Shown: positions 48,507-60,189, counted from the stretch's first letter. The stretch: 64,000 bases of DNA from Neisseria sp. (GCA_030528455.1 JAUMYW010000006.1:1-64000); one strand, 5' to 3'. Notes: generated by a model not told the origin, from the sequence alone. Translations and numbers: made by a program.

Positions 48507-49148
48507 TTATTCGGATTTGGCGGGCAGGGTGATGTCGGGCAGGTTCCAGCGACGGTACACGGCCAGCATACGCAGGGCGAAAATCAGCAGCAGGGTGGCG
48601 ACATCGCGCATCCACAGCGAGATGCCGGCTTCCAGCAGCAGAAGGTAGAACACGCTGCCGGCGAAGGCGGCGGTGATATAGATTTCTTTGTGCATCAGCA
48701 GGGGAAGCTGGCGGCAGACAATGTCGCGCATGATGCCGCCGGCTACTGCGGTCATGATGCCCATCATCATGACGACCGGTGTGGCCATGTTTTTCGATAA
48801 TGCCGCTTCGATGCCGATAACGGTAAAGGCGGCCAGTCCGAGCGCGTCAAACCAGCGCAGGGCTTTGTCGAATTTTTCGAATCGGTGGTAAAACACTTGG
48901 ACGGTCAGCGAGGTGGCGACAATCAGGTAGCAGTAGTTCAGATCGTGCAGCCAGAAGACCGGATGGCGGTCGAGCAGTATGTCGCGCAGTGTGCCGCCGC
49001 CGACTGCGCCGACAAACGACAGCAGTAATGCGCCGAAGATATCCATATTGAGACGTTTGGCCAGTACGGTGGCGGCGACGGCACAGGCAAAGATACCGAT
49101 TAAATCCAATGTGTAGATGATAAGGGTTTCGGAGGGCAGATAGTCCAT
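48507..49148 (-). CDS. TRIC / UPF0126-family membrane protein
   Basis: A 213-residue inner-membrane protein with about seven hydrophobic segments. It carries the duplicated glycine motif of the trimeric intracellular cation channel family: LLSFVGAVGGGTLRDILLDRHPVFWL and MMGIMTAVAGGIMRDIVCRQLPLLM. Bacterial members are thought to pass potassium or other cations. I chose ATG 49148 (MDYLPSETLIIYTLDLIG) because the preceding 19 codons are unlike the family. Confidence 0.87.
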   Translation of the reverse strand: MDYLPSETLIIYTLDLIGIFACAVAATVLAKRLNMDIFGALLLSFVGAVGGGTLRDILLDRHPVFWLHDLNYCYLIVATSLTVQVFYHRFEKFDKALRWFDALGLAAFTVIGIEAALSKNMATPVVMMMGIMTAVAGGIMRDIVCRQLPLLMHKEIYITAAFAGSVFYLLLLEAGISLWMRDVATLLLIFALRMLAVYRRWNLPDITLPAKSE

Positions 49149-49205
49149 ATTCGGGAGAGAACAGTAGGGCAGGTTTTTTTGAGCACGGTGGTGTAGATAA
49201 GGCAA

Positions 49206-49237
49206 AAGCCGTCTGCACCTCTGCAGACGGCTTGTCT
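49206..49237. terminator. DUS-pair terminator after the NhaD-type gene
   Basis: AAGCCGTCTGCA (49206-49217) and TGCAGACGGCTT (49222-49233) with a four-base loop. On the minus strand it lies 15 bases after the antiporter stop codon and is followed by TTTT. Confidence 0.75.
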
Positions 49238-49247
49238 GTTTACGGTT

Positions 49248-50663
49248 TTACAACAGCTGCCATACAAAGAAAATGAAGGTGTGCAGCAGGAAAATCGGAA
49301 CCAGAATACCGAACGACCAGACCATATAGCCGAAGAAGCTCGGCATGGCCACGCCGCGTTGTTCCGCAATTGCTTTGACCATAAAGTTCGGTGCGTTACC
49401 GATATAGCTTAATGCGCCCATAAATACCGAACCCATCGAAATCGCCAGCAGGGTGTGGAACAGCGGACCGCTCATCAGCGAGGCTGCATCGCCGCCGGCC
49501 ATATTGAAGAACACGAGATAGGTCGGCGCATTATCCAAAAAGGCAGACAGCAGGCCGGTCATCCAGAAATACATTGTTTCAATCGGGTTGCCTGCTTCGT
49601 TGTGCACCAGCGAAATCAGACCGGCGAAATGACCTGCTTCGCCCGCTTTCAAAATGGCAATCACCGGCGAAATGGTAATGAAAATACCTAGGAAGAGTTT
49701 GCCGACTTCCAAAATCGGATCCCAGTTGAATTCATTGCCCGCGCGTACCTGTTTCGGCGTGATTTTCAGGGAAATCAGGGTAATTGCCAGCAGGATCAAA
49801 TCGCGTACCAGGTTTTGCAGCGCGTAGTGGCTGCCGAAGATTTCCAGTTCCACGCCGGGTTTCCAAATGCCGGACATTAGGACGGCGGAAACTACGCCGG
49901 CCAACAGCAGGAAATTCCATTTGCCGAAAATCTGCAGTTTGCTGTCGGGAGACGGATCTTTCGGCAGAAGTTCGTCTTCTTTTGAGAAGAAATAGCTGTC
50001 CAAGAAATAAAACAGGACTAAGAGAATGGCGGAGCTGATGAGCACGGGTACCATCATGTGTTTTACCGTCCACATGAAGTCAACACCTTTCAAAAAGCCC
50101 AAGAACAAAGGAGGGTCGCCCAGAGGAGTCAGGCCGCCGCCGATGTTGGCAACCAGGAAAATAAAGAATACCACGACGTGTACGCGGTGTTTGCGGTTGT
50201 CGTTGGCTTTCAGAAGCGGACGAATCATCAGCATGGCTGCGCCGGTTGTACCCATAACGGAAGCAAGTGCGGTGCCGATGGCGAGAATGGCGGTGTTGAG
50301 TTTCGGAGAGCCGTGCAGATTGCCCCAAACCAGAATGCCGCCGGAAACGGTATACAGTGCGAGCAATAACAAAATGAAAGGAATATATTCTTCAACCAGG
50401 GCATGTGCAACGGTACCGAGACCTGCGCCGAAGCCGTAAACGGCAATAAACGGCAATAAAAATACGGCAGTCCAAACAGCGGTGATTTTGCCGAAATGGT
50501 GGTGCCAGATGTGTGAAAACAACAGCGGGCCGGTGGCGATGGACAATAAAATCAGTGCGAAGGGCAAACCCCACAGCAGGCTGAGTTCCGCTCCGTCGGG
50601 CATGGCGGCGAAAGCGGAGAGCGGTGTAAACAGTAGGGGCATCAAGGCATATTTCATGCGCAT
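49248..50663 (-). CDS. nhaD: NhaD-type sodium:proton antiporter
   Basis: A 471-residue inner-membrane protein, MRMKYALMPLLFTPLSAFAAMP, with about 12 hydrophobic segments. Family features are FLVANIGGGLTPLGDPPLFLGFLKGV, FLDNAPTYLVFFNMAGGDA and SYIGNAPNFMVKAIAEQRGVAMPSFFGY. NhaD exchanges Na+ or Li+ for protons. The ribosome binding site GGAAAGGAAACACA before ATG 50663 decides the start; upstream in-frame ATG codons lack one. Confidence 0.9.
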   Translation of the reverse strand: MRMKYALMPLLFTPLSAFAAMPDGAELSLLWGLPFALILLSIATGPLLFSHIWHHHFGKITAVWTAVFLLPFIAVYGFGAGLGTVAHALVEEYIPFILLLLALYTVSGGILVWGNLHGSPKLNTAILAIGTALASVMGTTGAAMLMIRPLLKANDNRKHRVHVVVFFIFLVANIGGGLTPLGDPPLFLGFLKGVDFMWTVKHMMVPVLISSAILLVLFYFLDSYFFSKEDELLPKDPSPDSKLQIFGKWNFLLLAGVVSAVLMSGIWKPGVELEIFGSHYALQNLVRDLILLAITLISLKITPKQVRAGNEFNWDPILEVGKLFLGIFITISPVIAILKAGEAGHFAGLISLVHNEAGNPIETMYFWMTGLLSAFLDNAPTYLVFFNMAGGDAASLMSGPLFHTLLAISMGSVFMGALSYIGNAPNFMVKAIAEQRGVAMPSFFGYMVWSFGILVPIFLLHTFIFFVWQLL

Positions 50664-50845
50664 TGTGTTTCCTTTCCGGTTTGATTGTGAAGGAGGCCGG
50701 TGCGCGTGCAGACGGCTTTGGCGGTTTGCCTGGCATGGCAAAAGAACGTTTGATTGTAGCCGAAAAGTAAAGATTGACCAAGAAAAAAGCGGTTTTGCTG
50801 TTTGGAGCCGAAGAGCAAGGCGGAACGACGGTTTGTGTTGGGTAA

Positions 50846-51208
50846 TCAGTCTTCCGGCAGGCGGGACATCCATACGGCGGTTGCGGCGCATACTAGCGAA
50901 GTGAGCACGGCAACCCAGATCCGTTCGGGGAAGCGGACAAAAAGAAACAGACAGGAAAGGGTCATCATCGAATAGGCCAGATATTTGGCACGGCGGGGAA
51001 TGGCGCGGCGTTCTTCCCAATTTCTGATAATCGGACCGAAATGGCGGTGGTTCAGCAGGTGTTTGTGGAGGCGCGGCGAAGCTTTTGCCCAGCAGGCGGC
51101 GGCAACCAGTACGAAAGGCGTGGTCGGCAGGACGGGCAGGAAAATGCCGATGATGCCGAGTGTCAGTGCAAGAAAGCCCAAAAGCCAGAATACCGAACGG
51201 ACAATCAC
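50846..51208 (-). CDS. YbaN/DUF454-family inner-membrane protein
   Basis: A 120-residue protein with typical DUF454 sequence: MIVRSVFWLLGFLALTLGIIGIFLPVLPTTPFVLVAAACWAKASPRLHKHLL, then FGPIIRNWEERRAIPRRAKYLA. It has three to four membrane segments. Function of the family is unknown. Its start overlaps the DUF1415 gene by 4 bases, suggesting translational coupling. Confidence 0.88.
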   Translation of the reverse strand: MIVRSVFWLLGFLALTLGIIGIFLPVLPTTPFVLVAAACWAKASPRLHKHLLNHRHFGPIIRNWEERRAIPRRAKYLAYSMMTLSCLFLFVRFPERIWVAVLTSLVCAATAVWMSRLPED

Positions 51209-51774
51209 GGTTTGCCTCTCGCTGTTCGGGGAATATTCAGTGCGTCCCAGCCGTCTTTTCCCATCTTTTCCAATAATGCGATGTTGCGGCCGAAAATGAC
51301 CGCTGCGTCGGGGAATGCGGCAGCGGCGCGTGTGATGCTGTCTTCGCGGATCAGATGCAGTGTGGGATAGGGCGAACGGTTGGTGTAATTGGAAATGTCG
51401 TCGGGACCGGTACCTTCAAACCGGAAATCGGGGTGGAAGGAAGCGATTTGGACAGAGCCTTCCAGGCCGTTGTCGATAACGGCTCGGTCGGCGAAGTCGA
51501 GCATGTCGTTGAATTCGAGAAAGTCGGCAAATAGGGTCGGATGGACGAGCAGAGTGGTTTCCAATTCTTCGGCGGGTGTGTTTGAGAGGAGTTGCAGTTC
51601 GCGGTCGAGGTCTTCGAGAAAACCGTCCGAATGTCTGGCGGTGCTGACGGTGATTCTGACCTGTTTTTTAACATAGGGTGCTTTGGCAAACGGACATAAA
51701 TTCAGCCCGATAACGGCCTTTTCCAGCCATTGTCGGGTGTGTTCGCCTACGGTTTGCGTATCGGGTGCCGTCAT
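51205..51774 (-). CDS. DUF1415-family protein
   Basis: A 189-residue soluble protein. The family segment TRQWLEKAVIGLNLCPFAKAPYVKKQVRI is near the N-terminus, then TLLVHPTLFADFLEFNDML, SFHPDFRFEGTGPDDISNYTNRSPYPTLHLIRE and DAAVIFGRNIALLEKMG. DUF1415 has no established function. ATG 51774 is chosen because the 43 preceding in-frame codons translate DUS-containing spacer. Confidence 0.87.
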   Translation of the reverse strand: MTAPDTQTVGEHTRQWLEKAVIGLNLCPFAKAPYVKKQVRITVSTARHSDGFLEDLDRELQLLSNTPAEELETTLLVHPTLFADFLEFNDMLDFADRAVIDNGLEGSVQIASFHPDFRFEGTGPDDISNYTNRSPYPTLHLIREDSITRAAAAFPDAAVIFGRNIALLEKMGKDGWDALNIPRTARGKP

Positions 51775-51863
51775 GATTGGGATTGTTTCGCATCGGGTAG
51801 TGAGCCTGCAATCATAAAACTTTTTGCGGTGATTGGAAACAGTGTGTGGGATTTGCGGAAGGG

Positions 51864-51894
51864 GAACAGCCGCTGCCGTCTGCAGCGGCTGTTC
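51864..51894. terminator. Hairpin with a DUS across its loop, downstream of the Lrp gene
   Basis: GAACAGCCGCTG (51864-51875) and CAGCGGCTGTTC (51883-51894) form a 12-bp perfect stem. The loop and its edges form GCCGTCTGCA, a DUS. No T-run follows on the minus strand. Confidence 0.55.
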
Positions 51895-51907
51895 GGACGG
51901 CATGAGG

Positions 51908-52390
51908 TTATAACGTCTGCAGATGATTGAGCGGCAGGGCTGTGGTGTTTTTGATTTCTTTTAGTACAAAGCTGGATTTGGCATCCTGTACGCCCGGATG
52001 CGAGAGTAGGGTGTCGAGTACGAAATGCGAAAAGGCGTTCATGTCGGGAAAGAATGTGTGCAGCAGATAGTCGGTTTCGCCGGTCAGGGCAAAGCAGCTC
52101 AATACTTCCGGCCAGCTTTGTACGGCCTGGCCGAACTGGTCGCGTGCTTCGCTGGCTTTGTCGATGGATACGCGGATAAAGGCTTGCAGGCCGAGTCGGA
52201 TGGCAACAGGAGACAGCAGGGCGGCATACTGGCGGATAATGCCTGCATCTTCCAACTGTTTCAGGCGGCGCAGACAGGGCGAGGGCGACAGGGCGACGCG
52301 TTCGGACAGCTCGACATTGGTCAGACGGCCGTTGTTTTGCAGGACTTGCAAAATTTTCAAATCGGTTTTGTCTAATGTGATTTGTGTCAT
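51908..52390 (-). CDS. Lrp/AsnC-family transcriptional regulator
   Basis: A 160-residue regulator. The N-terminal helix-turn-helix LDKTDLKILQVLQNNGRLTNVELSERVALSPSPCLRRLKQLEDAGII is followed by the RAM effector domain, with GLQAFIRVSIDK, VLSCFALTGETDYLLHTFFPD and a C-terminal SFVLKEIKNTTALPL. This type binds amino acids such as leucine or methionine. It diverges from the glycine cleavage genes, which in other bacteria are often Lrp-controlled, so regulation of gcv is plausible but not shown. Confidence 0.92.
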   Translation of the reverse strand: MTQITLDKTDLKILQVLQNNGRLTNVELSERVALSPSPCLRRLKQLEDAGIIRQYAALLSPVAIRLGLQAFIRVSIDKASEARDQFGQAVQSWPEVLSCFALTGETDYLLHTFFPDMNAFSHFVLDTLLSHPGVQDAKSSFVLKEIKNTTALPLNHLQTL

Positions 52391-52631
52391 AAACAGTTTC
52401 CTTTTTTCTTCTAGTAGATTAACGGCGAAAAAGCCGTCCGGTCGAATATAAAGTAAATCGGTTTAACATACAATACGCCAAAAAAAGAAAATCTTTAAAA
52501 TAAAATGATGCAAAAACGCCTGATTTTGGAATACGGATACCGGTTTGGCAGACAGGCTGTCTGCAAGCGGCGAACTTGTAAAGAAAAGCTTGCAGTAATG
52601 CGCCTTTGAAGCCATAATCAGCGCGGTTTCA

Positions 52632-52861
52632 GGAGAGTGCTGCGGCAGATTTTTGCAATGTGCCGCCGCCGCCGAAGGCGCAGACCACCCTTAAATCGCT
52701 CAGGCAAAAGGACTGAAACCGTAATCGTCATCTGGAGAGCGGCGCGGCTGCGCCCACCGAAGGGGAAAAGGCGAGTCAGGGCATACGTCCGGACGCAAGC
52801 CTGCCGTCTGCAGACGGCAGGTCTGCCGAAAATCTCAGGTTCAAGGACAGATAGGGTCGCG
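52632..52861 (+). ncRNA. Tandem glycine riboswitch upstream of gcvT
   Basis: Two aptamers in a row. The first starts GGAGAG at 52632 and ends with CTCAGGCAAAAGGACTG near 52715. The second starts GGAGAG at 52734, has CACCGAAGGGGAAAAGG, and ends with TCTCAGGTTCAAGGACAGA near 52851. These are the conserved core elements of gcvT-type glycine riboswitches. The gcvT ATG follows about 45 bases later, so glycine should switch gcv expression on. The second aptamer carries an extra stem made of a self-overlapping DUS palindrome (52800-52821). Confidence 0.93.
52800..52821. repeat. 22-bp perfect palindrome made of two overlapping DUS, inside the riboswitch
   Basis: The centre is GCCGTCTGCAGACGGC (52803-52818), extended by CCT on the left and AGG on the right, so it is fully self-complementary. 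In RNA it would make a 9-bp stem with a TGCA loop within the variable arm of aptamer 2. Confidence 0.8.
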
Positions 52862-52898
52862 TGAAAAGCAACGCCGCCCCTATTCTATGGAGAATAAA

Positions 52899-53999
52899 AT
52901 GACCTTGAAAACCACCCCTTTTCATCAAGCCCATCAAGAAGCCAACGGCAAACTGATCGATTTCGCCGGTTGGGAACTGCCTATTCATTACGGTTCGCAA
53001 ATCACCGAGCACGAAGCAGTGCGTACCGATGCCGGTATGTTCGACGTTTCGCATATGCTGGTTACCGACGTAACCGGCGATAATGCCAAAGCATTTTTCC
53101 GCAAACTGATTGCCAATGATGTCGCCAAATTAAGCTTTGTCGGCAAAGCTCTGTATTCTGCGCTACTGAACGACAACGGCGGCGTGATTGACGATTTGAT
53201 CGTTTACCGCACAAACGAAGCCGAAACCACCTACCGCATCGTATCCAACGGCGCGACCCGCGAAAAAGATTTGGCGCAATTTGCCAAGGTCGGTGCGGAG
53301 TTCGGCGTAACATTAACGCCGCGTTACGATTTGGCGATGATTGCCGTGCAAGGTCCGAAAGCCGCTGAAAAACTCTTGAGCATCAAAATGGATTGGGCGG
53401 ATAAAGTCAATGCGTTAAAACCGTTTGTCGGTACGGATTTGGGTGATGATTGGTTTGTCGCCCGCACCGGCTACACGGGCGAAGACGGCGTGGAAGTGAT
53501 TTTGCCTGCAACGCAAGCCAATGATTTCTTTAAAGCTTTGGCAGATGCCGGTGTTCAGCCTTGCGGCTTGGGCGCGCGCGACACTCTGCGTATGGAAGCG
53601 GGTATGAACTTGTACGGCAACGATATGGACGATAATACCAGTCCGCTGGAAGCCGGTATGGCGTGGACGGTTGATTTGAAAGACGAAAACCGCGACTTTG
53701 TCGGCAAAACAGCGTTGCTTGCGCTCAAAGAAAAAGGTGTGGCGGTGAAGCAGGTCGGCTTGTTACAAACGGGCAAAGGCGGCGTTTTGCGCGCGGGCAT
53801 GGAAGTCGTTACCGAAGCGGGCGGCGGCATCACGACAAGCGGCGTATTCAGTCCGAGCCTGCAACAGTCCATCGCCATCGCGCGCGTGCCTGCGGGTTTT
53901 GACGGCGACAGTGCCAAAGTGATTATGCGCGGCAAGGAAGTAGACGTGCGCGTATTGAAACTGCCGTTTGTTCGCAACGGCAAAAAGCAGTTCGACTAA
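52899..53999 (+). CDS. gcvT: Glycine cleavage system T protein (aminomethyltransferase)
   Basis: A 366-residue enzyme transferring the methylene group from aminomethyl-lipoyl GcvH to tetrahydrofolate, releasing ammonia. N-terminus [30 protein letters not shown], then [35 protein letters not shown] and [25 protein letters not shown], the folate and active-site segments. GGAG lies 6 bases before ATG 52899, so I prefer it to ATG 52887. A tandem glycine riboswitch controls it. Confidence 0.96.
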   Translation: MTLKTTPFHQAHQEANGKLIDFAGWELPIHYGSQITEHEAVRTDAGMFDVSHMLVTDVTGDNAKAFFRKLIANDVAKLSFVGKALYSALLNDNGGVIDDLIVYRTNEAETTYRIVSNGATREKDLAQFAKVGAEFGVTLTPRYDLAMIAVQGPKAAEKLLSIKMDWADKVNALKPFVGTDLGDDWFVARTGYTGEDGVEVILPATQANDFFKALADAGVQPCGLGARDTLRMEAGMNLYGNDMDDNTSPLEAGMAWTVDLKDENRDFVGKTALLALKEKGVAVKQVGLLQTGKGGVLRAGMEVVTEAGGGITTSGVFSPSLQQSIAIARVPAGFDGDSAKVIMRGKEVDVRVLKLPFVRNGKKQFD

Positions 54000-54013
54000 A
54001 TCCGCTGCAAAAG

Positions 54014-54046
54014 TTGCAGACGGCTTGGGTCTGATGCCGTCTGCAA
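54014..54046. terminator. Inverted DUS pair between gcvT and aldA
   Basis: TTGCAGACGGC and GCCGTCTGCAA flank an 11-base loop. No T-run. It may reduce read-through from gcvT into aldA. Confidence 0.45.
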
Positions 54047-54089
54047 CGGTCGGCGATCTTAAAAACCAACAAGTCCGAAGGAGTGAACG

Positions 54090-55526
54090 ATGAAAACATT
54101 ATCAATGTACATCAACGGCAAATTCGACGATGCCGCCCAAGGCTGGGTGGAAGTGTTGAACCCTGCCACAGAAGACGTGATTGCCAAAGAGCCGCAGGCG
54201 GGCGAAGCGGAAGTGAGCCGTGCGGTTGAAGCGGCGTATGCGGCGCAGCCGGCGTGGGAGCGTCTGCCTGCGGTGGAACGCGGTGCATATTTGAAAAAAA
54301 TCGCCGCCGGCATCCGCGAGCGTGCCGACGAGCTGACCGACACCATCGTTGCCGAAGGCGGCAAAACCAAGGATTTGGCGCGTATCGAAGTGCTGTTCAC
54401 TGCCGATTATCTGGACTATCAGGCCGAATGGGCGCGCCGTTACGAAGGCGAAATCATTCAAAGCGACCGTCCGCGCGAAAATATTTTCCTGTTCAAACGT
54501 CCCTTGGGCGTGATTGCCGGCATTCTGCCGTGGAATTTCCCGTTTTTCCTGATTGCCCGCAAAATGGGTCCGGCTTTGGTAACAGGCAACACCATCGTTA
54601 TCAAACCAAGTTCGGTTACGCCGATTAACTGTCAGATTTTCGCCGAAATCGTCGACAGCGTTGGTCTGCCTGCCGGCGTGTTCAACGTGGTGAACGGCGG
54701 TAAAGAAACCGGTACTTTCCTGGCAGGTCATCCGAAAGTGGCGATGGTCAGCCTGACCGGTTCGGTACGCGCAGGTGCCGAAGTGATGGCGACCGCCGCG
54801 CCGAACATCACCAAAGTATCGCTGGAACTGGGCGGCAAAGCCCCTGCCATCGTACTCAAAGATGCCGATTTGGATTTGGCGGTGAAATCGATTCTGGCTT
54901 CGCGCGTGGGCAACACCGGCCAAATCTGCAACTGCGCCGAGCGCGTGTACGTACATTCGAGCATCAAAGACGCGTTTGCCGAAAAAATGGTTGCCGCAAT
55001 GAAAGGCGTACGCTACGGCAATCCTGCCGAAGCAGCCGAAGGCGCGTTGGAAATGGGGCCACTGATTGAAGAGCGCGCCGCCAAAGCGGTTGAAGCCAAA
55101 GTCGCCCGCGCAGTCGAACAAGGCGCGACCTTGGTCTTGGGCGGCAAACGTGCAGACGGCAAAGGCTTCTTCTTCGAGCCGACCGTGCTGACCGACGTGC
55201 ATAACGGCATGGACATTATGAAAGAAGAAACCTTTGGCCCTGTGCTGCCGATTGCCACTTTTGAAACGCTGGACGAAGCGGTTGCTCTGGCCAACGACTG
55301 CGAATACGGTCTGACCAGCTCTGTGTACACCAACAATCTGAACGAAGCGTTTTACGTTACCCGCCGTCTGCAATTCGGCGAAACCTATGTAAACCGCGAA
55401 AACTTTGAAGCCATGCAGGGCTTCCATGCCGGCTGGAAAAAATCCGGCATCGGCGGCGCGGACGGCAAACACGGCTTGGAAGAATATCTGCAAACGCAGA
55501 TGGTTTATTTGGAAACCAATATTTAA
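54090..55526 (+). CDS. aldA: AldA-type aldehyde dehydrogenase (lactaldehyde/glycolaldehyde)
   Basis: A 478-residue NAD-dependent dehydrogenase. The N-terminus MYINGKFDDAAQGWVEVLNPATEDVIA, VIAGILPWNFPFFLIARKMGPALVTGN, KVSLELGGKAPAIVL and the catalytic NTGQICNCAERVYV with the active cysteine closely follow E. coli AldA, which oxidises L-lactaldehyde to lactate and glycolaldehyde to glycolate. Length is as in AldA. A good AAGGAG precedes the ATG. It is inserted between gcvT and gcvH on the same strand, flanked by DUS hairpins on both sides. Its exact substrate here is not proven. Confidence 0.9.
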   Translation: MKTLSMYINGKFDDAAQGWVEVLNPATEDVIAKEPQAGEAEVSRAVEAAYAAQPAWERLPAVERGAYLKKIAAGIRERADELTDTIVAEGGKTKDLARIEVLFTADYLDYQAEWARRYEGEIIQSDRPRENIFLFKRPLGVIAGILPWNFPFFLIARKMGPALVTGNTIVIKPSSVTPINCQIFAEIVDSVGLPAGVFNVVNGGKETGTFLAGHPKVAMVSLTGSVRAGAEVMATAAPNITKVSLELGGKAPAIVLKDADLDLAVKSILASRVGNTGQICNCAERVYVHSSIKDAFAEKMVAAMKGVRYGNPAEAAEGALEMGPLIEERAAKAVEAKVARAVEQGATLVLGGKRADGKGFFFEPTVLTDVHNGMDIMKEETFGPVLPIATFETLDEAVALANDCEYGLTSSVYTNNLNEAFYVTRRLQFGETYVNRENFEAMQGFHAGWKKSGIGGADGKHGLEEYLQTQMVYLETNI

Positions 55527-55534
55527 ACGGGCGT

Positions 55535-55567
55535 ATGCCGTCTGCAAAACCTTCGTGCAGACGGCAT
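55535..55567. terminator. Inverted DUS pair after aldA
   Basis: ATGCCGTCTGCA (55535-55546) and TGCAGACGGCAT (55556-55567) around a 9-base loop, no long T-run. Confidence 0.55.
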
Positions 55568-55641
55568 TGCTGCCGATTGAACATTTCCGGCAGGTTATTT
55601 TTACCGGCCTTTTCTTTACCAGTTAAAACGGAGAACAAACC

Positions 55642-56025
55642 ATGAGCAATATCCCAGCAGAATTGAAATACGTTGCCAGCCACGAATGGCTGCGTCTGGA
55701 AGCGGACGGCACGATTACTGTCGGCATCACCGAACACGCGCAGGAATTGTTGGGCGACATCGTTTATGTCGAGCTGCCCGAAGTCGGGGCGAGTCTGGCT
55801 GCCGAAGAGCAGGCCGGCGTAGTGGAATCGGTAAAAGCCGCTTCCGACGTGTACGCGCCGATTGCCGGCGAAATCGTGGAAATCAACGAAGAGCTGGTTG
55901 CCGCACCGGAAACCGCCAACAGCGATCCTTACGGCGCGGGCTGGTTCTTCAAAATCAAGCCTGAAAACGCTGCCGATTACGACGGCCTGCTGAGCGCGGA
56001 AGACTACGCGAAAGAAGTCGGCTAA
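55642..56025 (+). CDS. gcvH: Glycine cleavage system H protein
   Basis: A 127-residue lipoyl carrier that shuttles the aminomethyl group between GcvP and GcvT. The lipoyl lysine lies in [18 protein letters not shown]; the N-terminus [41 protein letters not shown] is typical. GGAG precedes the ATG by 9 bases. Confidence 0.96.
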   Translation: MSNIPAELKYVASHEWLRLEADGTITVGITEHAQELLGDIVYVELPEVGASLAAEEQAGVVESVKAASDVYAPIAGEIVEINEELVAAPETANSDPYGAGWFFKIKPENAADYDGLLSAEDYAKEVG

Positions 56026-56031
56026 AACCGT

Positions 56032-56068
56032 ATGCCGTCTGCAGGTTTGCAAGACTTGCAGACGGCAT
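56032..56068. terminator. Inverted DUS pair after gcvH
   Basis: ATGCCGTCTGCA (56032-56043) and TGCAGACGGCAT (56057-56068) with a 13-base loop. Confidence 0.55.
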
Positions 56069-56151
56069 ATCTGCCTGAACGGGCGGTTTTGCCGAAACAC
56101 TGCTCCGGCGGTTTTTCGGCAAAATTTTCCGAATAACGTGCGGGAGGCCGT

Positions 56152-56844
56152 ATGAAAACCTTGGGCATTATCGGCGGTATGAGTGCGGAAAGCACTGTGC
56201 CTTATTACCAAATCATCAACCGTCGGGTGAATGAGCGTTTGGGCGGTAACCACAGCGCGGAAATCCTGCTGCACAGCGTCAATTTCGAGCGCATCGTCCG
56301 ATTGCAGCGTGCGGGGGACTGGAAACGGGCGGGGCGTGTGCTGGCAGAAACGGCCGCCGGTTTGGAACGTGCGGGCGCACAGGGTCTGCTGTTGGCCACC
56401 AATACTATGCACAGGGTGGCGGACGACATCGAGCAGGCTGTCGGCATACCGTTTCTGCATATCATCGATATTGCCGCCGAAGCTTTGAAAAAACAGGGCA
56501 TACACCGTGCAGCACTGTTCGGAACGCGTTTTACCATGAGCGACGGTTTCTACCGGCAGCGCATGGAGGCGCATCGGATTGAAGTCATCACACCTTCGGA
56601 ACAGCGGCAGGCAGAAATCCACCGCATTATTTTTGAAGAACTGTGCCGCAACAAATTAACCGCCGAAGCCCGGCAGTATTATCTCGACAGCATTGAGGAA
56701 CTGGCGGCGGAAGGTGCGGAAGGCGTGATTTTCGGCTGTACCGAAATCGGTTTGCTGTTGCAGGAAAGTGCCTGTCCGATACCCGCTTTCGATACGGCGG
56801 TTCTGCATGCGCAGGCAGCAGCCGAATGGATTTTGTCCGAATAA
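56152..56844 (+). CDS. Aspartate/glutamate racemase family protein (YgeA-like)
   Basis: A 230-residue cofactor-independent racemase fold: MKTLGIIGGMSAESTVPYYQIINRRV. The first catalytic position holds threonine (T83 in LLATNTMHRVAD) and the second cysteine (C196 in GVIFGCTEIGLLL). The Thr/Cys pair is that of E. coli YgeA (Thr83/Cys197), an L-amino-acid-specific aspartate/glutamate racemase, rather than the Cys/Cys pair of MurI. It lies between gcvH and gcvP, a place where it is not normally expected, with a DUS palindrome behind it. Its link to glycine metabolism is unknown. Confidence 0.88.
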   Translation: MKTLGIIGGMSAESTVPYYQIINRRVNERLGGNHSAEILLHSVNFERIVRLQRAGDWKRAGRVLAETAAGLERAGAQGLLLATNTMHRVADDIEQAVGIPFLHIIDIAAEALKKQGIHRAALFGTRFTMSDGFYRQRMEAHRIEVITPSEQRQAEIHRIIFEELCRNKLTAEARQYYLDSIEELAAEGAEGVIFGCTEIGLLLQESACPIPAFDTAVLHAQAAAEWILSE

Positions 56845-56855
56845 ATCAAGGACAG

Positions 56856-56871
56856 GCCGTCTGCAGACGGC
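56856..56871. repeat. 16-bp self-overlapping DUS palindrome
   Basis: GCCGTCTGCAGACGGC lies between the racemase gene and gcvP. Two DUS copies share their TGCA ends. No T-run, so it is more likely an uptake site or weak hairpin than a terminator. Confidence 0.7.
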
Positions 56872-56909
56872 ATCAAGCAGAAAAGTGATTTAGCCAAAGA
56901 GGAAATACC

Positions 56910-59753
<2,844 letters not shown>

Positions 59754-59786
59754 AGCGGATAAGGCGGTGTAAAAACCGTATGCCGC

Positions 59787-59824
59787 AAAGCCGTCTGCAC
59801 AGATTAAGCTGCAGACGGCTTTCT
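59787..59824 (+). terminator. DUS-pair terminator after gcvP
   Basis: AAAGCCGTCTGCA (59787-59799) and TGCAGACGGCTTT (59810-59822) with a 10-base loop, then CTG. Confidence 0.7.
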
Positions 59825-60189
59825 GTATTGCGCCGCTTGTCTGCATAAAAGAAACAGACACCGGAAAATCGGCTGTTCAAGACAGAGTTGTGCAAAAAAA
59901 CAACACTGTAAATTAAAAGGAAAGGCTGATTTCAAATTTTTTTGAATAAATAAATATATATTTGAATATATTGGATTTTATTTTGTTTTTGGGAGTGAGG
60001 GCAAAGTGAGGTTTTGTAAACGGAGGGCAGGCTCAGACTGTAAATAAACTTGTTTTTTATCCAAAAGCCTTTAATATTGGCTTCACCGTTCCGGTCAGTA
60101 TGACTCGGCTGGAGCAACTGGATTAAACAAGCCGGTAACGATAGCCGGTTTTCATTTCCTCCCTAAAATTTAGAAAAAGGAATACAGCA
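59825..60189 (+). promoter_or_regulatory. AT-rich upstream region of the first porin gene
   Basis: A 365-base gap with a strongly AT-rich block (59930-59990, e.g. AATAAATAAATATATATTTG), which could act as an UP-like or regulator-binding region. A candidate promoter TTGTTT (60050-60055), 16-base spacer and TAATAT (60072-60077) precedes a roughly 105-base leader. The leader ends in AAAAAGGAATACAGCA, a strong ribosome binding site. No gene is seen. Confidence 0.45.

Noticed and set aside
50440-50470. Short tandem repeat (AAACGGCAAT twice) in the nhaD gene
   Set aside because: It is a two-unit repeat inside a coding membrane segment; the antiporter sequence is intact, so it is probably chance and not a phase-variable tract.
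54102-55547. 481-codon open frame opposite aldA, and similar long frames opposite gcvP (58395-59861) and porins
   Set aside because: These are antisense shadows produced by codon bias of well-recognised genes. Their products are Phe/His/Arg rich and match nothing.
59930-59990. AT-rich block upstream of the porins as a possible replication origin or prophage border
   Set aside because: No DnaA boxes, integrase or attachment repeats are visible; it is more simply a promoter-proximal AT-rich region.
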